Of a stretch of DNA of 64,000 bases, positions 1 through 9,136 are shown in pieces. The stretch's first letter is position 1. Each line of letters opens with the position of its first letter. The notes beneath the pieces are model-generated. The model was given only the letters and a program-made list of their open reading frames with translations, was not told where the DNA came from and did no database searches. The position numbers and the translations under genes were made by a program. This DNA is from Rhipicephalus microplus (taxonomy: Eukaryota; Arthropoda; Arachnida; Ixodida; Ixodidae). The stretch covers positions 285,627,276-285,691,275 of the forward strand of contig NC_134710.1 of assembly GCF_043290135.1 (NCBI RefSeq), in the 5' to 3' direction.

Positions 1-104
1 ATGGAGGCGAAATGGCAGACGCCAGTGTGTGTCAGTGCATGTTAAAATACACCGGATTGTCGAAATTTACGGAGCCTCGATTATAGTGTTCCTCATAATG
101 AGGG
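1..104 (+). mobile_element. Ruka-like tRNA-derived SINE, 3' part, cut by window edge
   Basis: The first ~100 bases align by eye with the body of the Ruka copies elsewhere in the window: a 'gatggaggcgaaa'-type start, a 'gtgcacgttaaa'-like segment, 'ggtggtcgaaatttccgg' and 'cctcataat'. The tRNA-like head lies outside the window. The sequence is diverged, and the element stops before the usual 'ggttttgggacgt' end, so it is an old partial copy. Non-coding. Confidence 0.6.
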
Positions 105-262
105 CTTGAGCTTCTTCTAGCATTTCTGTGCACGCGCTGTTGAAGGGAAGGAACGAGCGGGCTGGCAAATAAAAAAAGGGCGCGTGTGCGCAGTGCACGC
201 TCTGGAGTTTTGCGGGCAGCCGTGAGAAGGCGTTTCGGTGCTGTTTCACACGCGTTCCCGAT
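105..262 (+). repeat. Fragment related to the inverted terminus of the 23.2-24.5 kb element
   Basis: This stretch shares scattered blocks with 24340-24473: 'gcacgc..gttgaagggaa', 'gcgcagtgc.cgctct', '.cgtgagaa.gcg' and a closing '.acgcg.tcccg'. It therefore looks like a diverged right-hand end of the same dispersed element. No rest of that element lies to the left before the SINE. A minus-strand ORF here is an accident of the GC-rich sequence. Confidence 0.4.
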
Positions 263-551
263 GTCCACAGTATCTTGAACGGCACTATATATATATAGTG
301 GTTTGGCATTAATGTCTCAGATCTGCATGATATTGTGTCAAAACACGGAAAAATGAGCCAGAAAGTATACAATTCTTTCCTTATTCATTAACGAGCTACT
401 ATTGGTCAGCTGCCAGCTTGTAATAAGTTCACGTGCTACGTGACGCCAAGCAGGCTCAGGTGTCACACTCACCGCTATGGCTACTGATGGTGCTGACTGA
501 CACCTCCACGTTTAAAATCACATATATACCCAATAAAGTGGGTGGTGGGAT
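263..551. other. Unassigned DNA
   Basis: This is AT-rich and mixed sequence with no ORF that looks coding and no repeat I can match inside the window, apart from a short TATATATA run near 286-298. Confidence 0.4.
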
Positions 552-740
552 AGCCGCTGTGGTAGCTCAGTGGTAGAGCGTCGAACGCGTTATTCGAAGG
601 TCACAGGTTCAGTTCCTGCCCACGGCAAGTTATCTTTTCACCCACTTTTCTTTTTTGAGATTTACATTACAATTTTGTCTAGTATTTTGTCTAATAACTT
701 CCCCTATACTTTTCTTGGCACTTTCGTCTGTTAGATCGGA
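552..740 (+). mobile_element. tRNA-derived SINE with intact A and B boxes
   Basis: Positions 552-628 fold like a tRNA. The A box tagctcagtgg is at 563-573. An anticodon stem is formed by TCGAA/TTCGA, and the B box ggttcagttcc is at 606-616. The loop has G where tRNAs have U33, and the acceptor stem is imperfect, so this is a SINE head and not a working tRNA gene. It is followed by a T-rich body ('ttatcttttcaccc', 'cttttcttggca') that belongs to the SINE. Pol III promoter boxes still look functional. Confidence 0.65.
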
Positions 741-788
741 ATAACATAGTGTCACGCACCGGAAAACGTGCCTTTGGTATACACTTTA

Positions 789-792
<4 letters not shown>

Positions 793-868
<76 letters not shown>
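793..868. repeat. (TA)n microsatellite
   Basis: An essentially pure TA run of about 76 bp lies just 3' of the SINE. It creates an artefactual YIYIYI ORF. Confidence 0.95.
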
Positions 869-869
<1 letters not shown>

Positions 870-1375
870 TTCAGGAAATCGGAAAACGAACAAACAAGAA
901 GTTCACATCAAAAGCGCTTCTTTCGAGGGAAGCGTGTCTGATTTGTAACTTAGCTGCACTGTATGTTTCTTATCTCACTAAACGTCGACGTTTTTCACGG
1001 TACGAGTGATACGACCCCTCACGCCACTATACATCAGCCTACTGATGCGTAGCTTCATAAATAGCTCTTAAAACCAGATTTCATTAAAGCTGCGAGTTTA
1101 CGGCTTCACTGTAAGACCTCTGTTTTGAAGGTCTTTGTTGTCCTTATTGCTCCTTTAAGGTTGCAGCAATCGAGACGCTGAGGTTCAGTTGTTATTCGAA
1201 CTCAGAAAGGTGCTGTATTCTTTTTGGTCGCTGACATGCGCCTTACAATCGACCCTCTGGCTTCTTACGCCGCAGGGATGTTATAATATTCAAGATTCTG
1301 GAAGATCTGTGGATGCCCATGGGAATCCCACATCATAGCCGAGAATCACGTTGTATCATGTCAGTCAGTCAGTCT
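869..1375. other. Unassigned DNA
   Basis: Ordinary mixed sequence. I see no exon-like segment, repeat match or RNA gene. Confidence 0.4.
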
Positions 1376-1495
1376 CTCTTCTTTCTTTCCTTCTTTTTCT
1401 CTTTCCTTCCTTCTTTCTTTCTTTCTTTTCTTATTTTTTCTTGTTTCTTTGATTGTTTGTTTCTTTCTCTCTTTCTTCTCTTTCTTTGTTTGTTC

Positions 1496-1526
<31 letters not shown>

Positions 1527-1528
1527 AA
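1376..1528. repeat. Polypyrimidine tract, degenerate (CTTT)n
   Basis: About 150 bp are almost entirely C and T on the plus strand, with a clean (TTTC)n block near 1497-1526. The tract is strongly strand-asymmetric and could adopt triplex DNA; that is inference from composition. The F/L/S-rich ORF across it is an artefact. Confidence 0.9.
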
Positions 1529-1882
1529 CTTATGTTCCAATGTCTACATACGACATGTGTGAGTGAGCGCGAACTGGTAGCTTTCAAAATGTTTTTTTTG
1601 AACCCAGTGGGTCACGTGTAACAAGACACGAAAACTGTTAACAGGTGAATTATTCTTCGTTTGTTCGTGTCAGATGCGAAGCAGCTCTTTGACTAGCCTG
1701 TGTAACGCTGTCCCTCTGTACACCCTTACTTTGCATGCTCGCGTCTCGTGCTGGCCCAGGAAGACACCCACAAAACTGTCGCTCCCCCTTCTCGCCTCGC
1801 AAGGTCGACGCACGCAGCGTCGGCTGGTAAAAACTGGCTGCTCGCGCTGCACAACCGTTCACTGGCAACCCCGTATATGTAG
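1529..1882. other. Unassigned DNA
   Basis: The ORFs on both strands between 1650 and 1913 overlap one another and carry no recognisable domain. The stretch 1735-1860 is CpG-containing and may belong to an unrecognised dispersed repeat. Confidence 0.35.
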
Positions 1883-1896
1883 GCACTAGATGGCGC
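1883..1896 (+). promoter_or_regulatory. CTCF-like core motif
   Basis: The string gcactagatggcgc matches the widely conserved CTCF core (CCASYAGRKGGCGC) closely. A single motif match in 64 kb is weak evidence, and binding is not shown. Confidence 0.25.
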
Positions 1897-2184
1897 GTTC
1901 GGAATCTAGTCAAGGGCGTCTTTATTCGGCTTTCGCTCTTTGAGTACCAGCGTCGACGCCACTGTAAGTGTTAGCACCCGCTGCTTCGCATCTGCACATA
2001 GTTCTCTTTAGCGGGAGATGGTTTAAATTTGGTTTCTTTGTTTGTTTGATGGGGCTTAACGCCCCAGATCAACTCGCGTAATGAGAGACGCCGCAGTGTC
2101 AGGCTACACATAGTTTCTACAATCTATTAACGTACACTGAAATTGCGCAGTAACACCGGACATTTCGCCTTCACCGAAATACGA
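1897..2184. other. Unassigned DNA
   Basis: No feature was recognised. A short stretch near 2045-2080 ('ggggcttaacgccccagatcaa') resembles the end of a SINE body but is too short to call. Confidence 0.35.
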
Positions 2185-2432
2185 CCGCTGCAGCTTGGTC
2201 CGCTGCAGCTTGGTGCGGTGTCCGACCCGCGGATGGCGGGATGGAATCCCACGCTTCAGTGTCCGCATTTCTGATGGCGTCGAAAATGTTTGAGGTCAGT
2301 GCGCTTAGATTTAGCTGCACGTTAAAAAAGCCTTGGTGGTCGAAATTGCTGGAGGCTTTCACTATAGCGTCTCTCATAATCATATGGTGGTTTAGGGACG
2401 GTAAACTCCAACAACAACAAATCAACAAGGTA
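2185..2432 (+). mobile_element. Ruka-like SINE, diverged
   Basis: A degenerate tRNA-like head is followed by the Ruka body: 'gcatttctgatgg.g.cgaaaatg', 'gctgcacgttaaaa', 'ggtggtcgaaatt' and 'ctctcataatcatatggtgg'. It ends in a CAACAACAA tail. The head holds a 15-bp direct duplication (ccgctgcagcttggt) at about 2184-2213 and has lost a clean A box, so it is probably inactive. The ORF over it is a shadow. Confidence 0.75.
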
Positions 2433-2796
2433 CGGGTGCCGGTAAGGTCAGCAGCCGAACCCCACAGCGGCAAACGAGCCACCGCACCGGCAAAGCAGCC
2501 GTTTGTGACGTCAAAAAACTCGGCATCAGACTTACTATTGGTAACCAGTGAGCTAGGCATTAATGAGCGCGATATACTTCAACGATTAGTTGAGGCCGGC
2601 TTCATTCAAGTAGCACATTGATTCATGTTTTGTAGTGTTTGTTGTGTTCCGTCTTGTGAATTAAATAAATAAACGAATAAAAATAAATAACTAGCAAAAG
2701 TGAGTCGAATATCTTGATTACCCTTACGTGCATAACTCACAGATTAAACGAGAATGTTTAGGGTGAAGTTAAGCCCATACTTTCAAGTGAGACAGC
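2433..2796. other. Unassigned DNA
   Basis: Contains an A-rich stretch (2662-2692, repeats of AAATA) that resembles a retroelement tail. Nothing else was recognised. Confidence 0.35.
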
Positions 2797-2938
2797 TTGG
2801 GCTAGTTGGTATGACATGACGATAGTTACAGCGCGAGACCAGAACCACAACAAAGAGACAAGAAGGACACGCTCGTGTCCTTCGTGTCCTTCTTGTCTCT
2901 TTTTCGTCGTTCTGTTCCCGCGCTATACCTATCGTCAT
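2797..2938. mobile_element. Foldback element with ~55-bp inverted arms
   Basis: The left arm 2816-2870 and right arm 2884-2938 are near-perfect reverse complements (atgacgatag...ggacac against gtgtcc...ctatcgtcat), with a 13-base spacer. The outer left edge carries TTGGGCTAGTTGGT, which recurs inverted at the edge of the foldback at 38617-38898. It has no coding capacity and would extrude as a long hairpin. Confidence 0.8.
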
Positions 2939-3590
2939 TCCATGCTTTTGTTTCGACCATCTTCATTTTGGGTCATATCGGCGTAATTTCGTCTCGAGCA
3001 TCTTCATAGATATAAGTTCAGCATTGCCTTTAGAAACCAGAATCGTCGCGACATGACGCAATTATTTTGATCTATTGCCCACGCCAATGGTTATTCTGAA
3101 AAAAAAAATCAATGTCTTGTCTGAAACAGGGAGTACTGTACAAGAAAACAACTAAGTGACCTCCTTAACACCAGTGTTTGAGTTTGTTTATTCATTTTAC
3201 TATTGACACTTTTATTATGCTAACTGACACAAGGCCTTTAACATACCATGATACAGAACAAAAGCTAACAGAATGAACTCAACGGACCTGGAAGCGGGGA
3301 GAAAGCCATAACATGACCTTTAAGATCAAATATTCGGCAAGGTAATGGAGAGCATTCGAGGTACCAGGGATTGAGTGAAATAATATCGCAACGGGTATGT
3401 ATTGTTGGTCGGAGAGAACAATGAAATCACATTTTTTTTCTTTAGAACAAAGTCGAAGTTTATCATTTTTCAACAAAATTTTGTTGTGTTATACGCACAT
3501 ACCATAGCGTGACAATCACATTTAACTCATCTGTTGATCGGGATCGTATGTTCGGGATGTAGGGGGGGGGGTTATAGAACAGCCGTGAGA
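2939..3590. other. Unassigned DNA
   Basis: AT-rich sequence without exon-like or repeat matches. A G-run of about 10 lies at 3562-3571. Confidence 0.4.
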
Positions 3591-3825
3591 GGCCCCCTGC
3601 GGTAGTGGCTACAGTACTCGGCTGCTGACCCGCAGGTCTCGGGATCGAATCGCGGCTGCGTCGGCTGCGTTTTCGATGGAGGCGAAAATGCTGTATGCCC
3701 AAGCACTCATATTTAGAGGCACGTAAAAAAAAACCTCAGGTGGTCGAGATTTCCGGAGCTCTCCACTACGGCGCCTCTTATATTTATATGGTTGTTTTGG
3801 GATGTTAAACCCCACAAATCAATCA
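3591..3825 (+). mobile_element. Ruka SINE
   Basis: Full-length or nearly so: tRNA head with 'tactcggctgctgacccgcag', B-box region 'tcgggatcgaatc', then the body with 'gatggaggcgaaaatg', 'ggtggtcgagatttccgg' and 'ggttgttttgggatgttaaac'. It ends in (AATC)n. Directly downstream (3826-3845) the 3'-terminal 'ttgggatgttaaac' segment is repeated once, which suggests slippage or a second truncated end. Confidence 0.85.
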
Positions 3826-4019
3826 ATTGGGATGTTAAACTCCACACTAGCTGCGCATCAAGAGCCTTCAGAGTTTGGCTGCGGCGATTCTTTGTTACAT
3901 TTCGCCACTTTTTGTAGCAGCCTCAATCCCGAAAAGACGTAGGTGTGTGCTTCGCTCTTTGTACATTTCAGCCTATTCACAGAACTACTACGTCTGCAGG
4001 AGACGCTCTACAAGCCTTT
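3826..4019. other. Duplicated SINE end, then unassigned DNA
   Basis: It begins with the repeated Ruka 3' end (3826-3845). The remainder to 4019 shows nothing recognisable. Confidence 0.4.
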
Positions 4020-4063
4020 TTAAATGCGAAGCATTTCTTAGCGAACTTCGGAGAGTTTGACCA

Positions 4064-4064
<1 letters not shown>

Positions 4065-4139
<75 letters not shown>
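4065..4139. repeat. (TATC)n microsatellite of copy A
   Basis: About 19 TATC units sit immediately inside the conserved tail of composite copy A. Copies B, C and D carry GATA tracts at the same relative position. Confidence 0.95.
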
Positions 4140-4186
4140 CACCTACAACTTTTAGCTCTTCTACCTGTTTCAATAAAGGTATCTAT

Positions 4187-4427
4187 CGATTGACTGATTT
4201 TCGGGGTTCAACGTCCCAAAACCACCATATGATTATAAGAGACGCCATAGTGGAGGGCTCCGGAAATTTGGGCCACCTGGGGTTCTTTAATGTGCACCCA
4301 AATCTGAGCACACGAGCCTGCAACATTTCCGCCTCCATCGGAAATGCAGCCGCCGCAGCCGGGATTTGATCCCGCGACCTGCTGGTCAGCAGCTGAGTAC
4401 CTTAGCCACTAGAGCACCGCGGCGGGG
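4187..4427 (-). mobile_element. Ruka SINE with perfect 16-bp target-site duplication
   Basis: A 241-bp SINE in reverse orientation is flanked by identical copies of caataaaggtatctat at 4171-4186 and 4428-4443. This fixes both ends of the element and shows that insertion followed the composite element it interrupts. The A-box side lies at 4400-4420 and the (GATT)n end at 4187-4200. The clean duplication implies a fairly recent insertion by a LINE-type endonuclease. Confidence 0.95.
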
Positions 4428-5160
4428 CAATAAAGGTATCTATACCAAAGTAGCTATGTCATATCATGAGTGTATGAGGAGCATAGCGAACTAGTCAAAA
4501 CATGAAAATCACGACATGTAGTTATGATAGTCATGACTTACATTTCATATTCTTGCTGCTCTTGCAGTGGTTTAGTTCACAAGAAATATTGAAAAACTGG
4601 TATGACACGACTGCATGGCGAATATAAGTGACAGACCCTAACGTGGAAGTCATGACATGCATGTCATATAAGTCATGACTACACGCCACGCTCATGGTGC
4701 ATTCGTGGTCGTTTCGCTAGCTTAATTCACATATACCAAATTTGGTATTACGGAACGTGAATGGATGACGAAGGTATGTGACTGGTGCGAACATGATAAT
4801 CATGAGATGCGTGTCATGTGAGAACATGACTACATGCCACAATTATGATGTGCTCACGGCTGTTTCGCTAGCTTCACATATACCAAATTTGGGAATACGG
4901 GGCGAAACGGACGACCAAGGTAAATGACATGTGCAAACATGATGACTATGACATGCGTGTCATGTAAAATACACCACATGCTACGCTCATAGTGCGCTCG
5001 CGGCCATTTCGCAAGCTTCACATATGCGAAATTTGGGTTTACGTAGCGTGAATAAATTACCCAGGTATATGGCGGGTGCAAACATGATAATCATGATTTG
5101 CGTGTCATTACATGACAACATACCACGCTTATGATGCGCTTTCAGTTGTTTTTTACCCTG

Positions 5161-6960
5161 AGCTAAATATTTCTAAAGAAAATCTGTGATGGCACACTTT
5201 TAGCCAATTAATGCAAGGAGCGTATATAACTTGCGCGAGAAACTGATACTGAACTGGCTAGTCAAGCAAAATGCTAATAAATGAAATCAATAGTTAACTT
5301 ACAGCCTAATTATTATACACAAGTTTATGCTCCCTATTTCGCGGCCAGTATCACGTGGAAAAGGGTAGGGGGGTCCAACAGAACGCGTAGTCATGAATGT
5401 TCTTTGAAAGTTCAATCAAACGGTCATTGGCGCGTGCATTGTGTCGTCTGTAAATGCGAGCCATTGAAATGAGTGGACAAGATTCTTGGTATAAGTCCCG
5501 CTACGCTGGCTGTAAAGTTGCAAGAAATTTTAGACATCAAGACATAAGGTACCAACTGCATTCTCGATACGTCGGTATATTCCTTCAGGAGAGAGATGCA
5601 GATATTCTCTTTGGCGAAACGATATGTCGTATACCCCCATTGAACGCATGCGTGAAGTGTGGCACAAGCTTTCTACCCCCCTCAGTGGATGAAATACTCG
5701 AGGTTTGCTGCTCGATGCTTTAGCTTCCGTAACATGTTTGTAAACATAGCTCTTGTAGTTGCTCTTGGTGTATTGCGCAAAAGAAAACACAGTTTTTGAA
5801 GAAGAAATGAAAAAAAAAACAGAGAGAAGCCCAGTATTCCATGCGGTATATATCAGGATAATTAATCACCTACTTGCTCAAACGTCTGCTTTCATTCCCA
5901 ATTGCGCCATTGTACGATCAGTATATTTACAAGATGACCGCACATCTCTTTTTTCGTCATTCTGGTAAGTGACTAATGATTAGTACATACATGTCCCAAC
6001 CTCGTTTTTTCCCCTTCTAGTTCACTCGTTTTATGAGCAATTAAATTCTCAACAGCTACCACGCTTTAGCGCTAGCAGTTCAGCAGCCGCACGTGTCGCC
6101 TTCTAAATTTCTCTAATTGGTGATCGCGATGATGGCGCGGATGTTTGAATTGCTACGCTGCAGACTCATCAATATGATTAGTTTGTCACTCAATCAATCT
6201 CATTATTCAACCAGCATTCTTGTTATTGCTTTGATCTTTCACGATTATTGCTCTATTATTGTGCTTGAATACGCCGTATATGTGGTATCAAATGCTCCGA
6301 AATAAAGCGATATTTTTTTTCTTTTTTGATGCCCACAGGCATATAACTTGTAATTTTGTATGGCGTTTCAATTTTTTCTTTCCTTTTTTCTTTCTTTGTT
6401 TACTCTTTCTTTATTTCTTGAACGCTGCTCTTTTATAAGTAGAAAACTAGGTAAAACGGAAAAGGAAGTATCTAGGAAGTTATAGCTAGTCTTATCCGAC
6501 GGAAAGGTAACAAAACGTGTCAGGACGGCTCTTCCTCTCGGTTTCCTTCGTAGGTAATACGATATTCGCTTTAGTAGTTACTATCTTGTTTTTTTTTCTC
6601 TTTCACGTATGTCTCGGCGATTACGCTTTCAATACAGCCGTGCTGTGAATGTAAATTTGTGCGTTGCTTCGAATAAAGCTCAATTGGGAGTTGACGCGCG
6701 TGTCTGTTTGTATCTCTTTCGTTCCCATTTTGCAGTGTCACGCACTGCTTTTACAATCCGTGACCAACTAGGTCCATTCGAGATACCATTCGAGATAAAA
6801 GAGATGCGAAAGTAGAAGAAGTTCAACTGAAACATTGATATCCATTTCACTGCCCTGCATTGCAGTGGTAGAGAGAATGGGAGGAAGTAAGGTAAAGAAA
6901 GAACAGCTCACGTGGAAGTGCAGCAGCTTGAAAATTCTATAGATAAGGAATTGAACTCAC
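5161..6960. other. Unassigned DNA, probably intronic or downstream of the GPCR exon
   Basis: AT-rich with short pyrimidine runs (6308-6425). The ORFs here are under 90 codons, lack domains and lack splice context. I looked for the TM7 exon (NPxxY region) of the receptor on the minus strand and did not find it. Confidence 0.4.
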
Positions 6961-7061
6961 GAGTTTATGGCGGGGTAAATCTCGGCGAGAAGGTTGTACG
7001 TCTGGTAGGGTAGCCAGCACAGGGCGAAAGTGACGACCACGATAACCATCATCTTTATCAC
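6961..7061 (-). CDS. Neuropeptide GPCR exon encoding TM6 and start of ECL3
   Basis: One internal exon of 101 bp. On the minus strand a pyrimidine-containing acceptor ending CAG occupies 7064-7062, and the donor GTGAGT begins at 6960. Read in phase 0 it gives 33 codons plus two bases: a basic/hydrophobic start VIKMM, a run of V/I residues, then the TM6 hallmark CWLPY, then a short loop QTYNLLAEIYPAIN and part of a Ser codon. The C-W-x-P motif is the toggle region of rhodopsin-family GPCRs. The loop after it most resembles leucokinin/myokinin receptors, with tachykinin-type receptors as the alternative; that choice rests on recollection of family motifs. The product would sit in the plasma membrane and signal through G proteins. 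No frameshift or stop. Neighbouring exons were not found, so the gene model is incomplete. Confidence 0.8.
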
Positions 7062-8225
7062 CTGCGGACAGAGGAATGAGTTATGTTGAGTTGTGAAGAC
7101 TGAGAAGACGGATAAGGAAAGGAGGTAAAGGAAAAGAGGATCACTCAGCGTGGAAGCATAACGGTAAAATGAAACATCAGAAAGGAGAGAAAAACGCTTC
7201 TAACGCCGCATTTGCCAACAACACGCAATAGTCTGCAGCCGCCGTTAGACAGCCCCTTGCGTGCGTGTGGACTAGGCGTGACGAAATTATAGGTACTTTA
7301 GAAGAAGAGAGGAAATAACAATGCACGTATACAGACCACGTGATGTATGGTAAAAAGAACAGGAAGACACAATCAATTCACTCATGCGAGGCGCCCCGTA
7401 AACGATTCGTTCTTTCTCTGTATAAGCGTATAGACGTTGCCCCTTTGGTCGACGGTCGCGTAAGAAACGCGTAATGTGCGAGTGCCATTTGCGGCTTTTT
7501 TTCTCCCCTTTCACGCCACATTTGCGCGGTGTTGGACGCGGCGCCTATTTGCGGCGCTTTTGTCGGCCGCCGGCACCCCCCCCCCCCCCCTTTTCTCCCT
7601 CGCTCGGAAGCACGCCCCCAATTGAACACAGGGCAAGTGGACGTGAGGAAGTAGGAGAAAGTATTGAAAACAAAGAGAACGACCGACAGTAGGGCAGGCA
7701 GTTCGGCAAATGATAGGATGCCTCCTTATCAGCGGTCAATCGGCGACACGAAAAACGTTTCACATCGCATCTCGCAAACGAACTTCCGCACCATTGTTTT
7801 AGGCAAACACATCTGAGAGCTGATAGCGGTGTTTGTCTTTCGGTCTGGCTGAACATTCCCGGAAGGTAGTTTCGCACTGCAGCACAGACGGCAGTATAGC
7901 CCACGCAAAAGGGCCAAAGCTTGACGGTTAGGGGCGGGCTTTCTAGCATTTCCGACACGGAATACCGTTGGTGCTCACTCTCATTCGGCATCGGAATACA
8001 ATGTATCGCACTTGCCCCAACAGCAGCCTCCGTTGTCGTATTGATGATGATGTGTATGAACTCCCCGCTCAAATTACAGTTGAAAAATAAGTCATAGTAA
8101 AAGTTCTTTTAGACCCTAAAAGTGACAAAGAAACGAAAGAAGAAATGATAAGGTGTTGTCTGACTATTCGAAACAGTTGGGATTAAAGCAATCATCGAAT
8201 CAGAGCCCTGATATGATGGCAAGTA

Positions 8226-8226
<1 letters not shown>
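7062..8226. other. Unassigned DNA upstream of the GPCR exon
   Basis: Contains a C-run at 7576-7590 and a 175-codon minus-strand ORF (7545-8072) that ends in low-complexity Gly/Arg and has no domain I recognise. I see no splice-flanked segment that would fit ICL3 or TM5 of the receptor. Confidence 0.4.
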
Positions 8227-8315
<89 letters not shown>

Positions 8316-8332
8316 GCGCCTGGGTGCTCTCG
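8227..8332 (+). repeat. (TATC)n microsatellite with a conserved 3' flank
   Basis: About 22 TATC units (8227-8315) are followed by CGCCTGGGTGCTCTCG at 8317-8332. The same 16 bases recur exactly, inverted, at 25010-25025, again next to an ATCT/AGCT tract. This suggests a second microsatellite-associated repeat family, distinct from the 146-bp composite element. Confidence 0.8.
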
Positions 8333-8790
8333 AGGCCGTCTTTTTTACTTTACGCACACAAAAACTACGCCGAGGGAGCGGACAACAGTCGCTGGACCAC
8401 ACGAGTATGAAACATTAATTGTTTTCACCATAAAAACCAAAGCAACAATCGTGTTCGCGTGGAAGTATTTGCAGGGACCACAAACTGCTACCCCCAGCCC
8501 AATTTCATATGTAAAAGAGCTACCCACTCTGGCGTGCAGGCTCGTCAAAACCGTCAAAAGAAAGATAGTGCCCTGAATATTATTATTATTAATAATATTA
8601 ATATTGTTGTTGGTATTAAGCTTAATATGTTCATCAATAAGTATACTTACTCCAGGCCATAGATGAGTGCACAATGCCTGCCCACTCTTTCGGAACGAAA
8701 GAAGAGCTGACGAAGAGTAAGTGAGAACACTAAAAAAAGCATCGCCCCATGGTACCAAAAGCCTGAAGGAAGGGCGGAGCTGCAGCCTTC
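8333..8790. other. Unassigned DNA
   Basis: Short ATT-rich stretch at 8577-8605; nothing coding was recognised. Confidence 0.4.
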
Positions 8791-9020
8791 CTTGTTTCTT
8801 TTCATTTCTCCTTTTTCTTTTCTTTCTTTTTTCCTTTCTCTTTTTCTTTCTTCCTTTATTCCTTTCTTTCTTTTTTCTTTCTTTCTTTGTTTCTTTCTTT
8901 CTTTATTTTCGTTCTCCTTCGCAATTTGTGCCTTTTTGCGATAGAAATTGATTGTATGGACACTATCGGCTGGATTTTGCCATCGGCGTTGACGTGAGCG
9001 TCGCCGTCACTCACTGTATA
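8791..9020 (-). mobile_element. SINE tail fragment with (AAAG)n run
   Basis: On the minus strand 9020-8957 reads 'gtgagtgacggcgacg', '.acgccgat.', 'atccagc.g..agtgtc', the same tail as 34237-34310 on the plus strand. It continues through 'tatcgca' into a long degenerate (AAAG)n tract (8930-8791), which is the A-rich end of the retroposon. The tRNA-like head is absent, so the copy is 5' truncated. Confidence 0.6.
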
Positions 9021-9136
9021 GGCTGTATTCACGTGACGTCAGCTTGGAGGGCGCGACAGCGAAAAGTGAGCCAGCTGTGCTGGCAACGCGTGGCCACCAT
9101 TTTGAAGGCCGCCATACCGGCGGCATAGAGGCAGTT
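9021..9136. promoter_or_regulatory. Promoter-like GC-rich segment with a CRE
   Basis: A perfect TGACGTCA at 9034-9041 is followed by a CpG-rich stretch with a YY1-like 'ccaccattttg' near 9095-9105. No gene start is visible next to it, and it could instead be part of a dispersed repeat. Tentative. Confidence 0.2.

Larger units (their letters stand above)
4020..5160 (-). mobile_element. Composite satellite/microsatellite element, copy A
   Basis: On the minus strand it reads ~146-bp tandem monomers (5160 down to about 4450), then a (GATA)n tract (4139-4065), then the conserved tail whose end is TGCGAAG/CTTCGCA-rich (4060-4020). Monomer landmarks 'gctagcttcacatat' recur near 4717 (variant), 4868 and 5014. 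Each monomer carries a 'tcatgacatgcatgtcat'-type palindrome. A Ruka SINE interrupts the subterminal part. The head seen in copies B and C is not evident here. No ORF belongs to it. Confidence 0.7.

Noticed and set aside
552..628. Functional tRNA gene
   Set aside because: Good A/B boxes and anticodon stem, but the base before the anticodon is G instead of U, the acceptor stem is mismatched, and a SINE body follows.
7545..8072. 175-codon minus-strand ORF upstream of the GPCR exon, considered as a receptor exon
   Set aside because: No transmembrane pattern or GPCR motif, a low-complexity Gly/Arg end over a C-run, and no matching splice phase.
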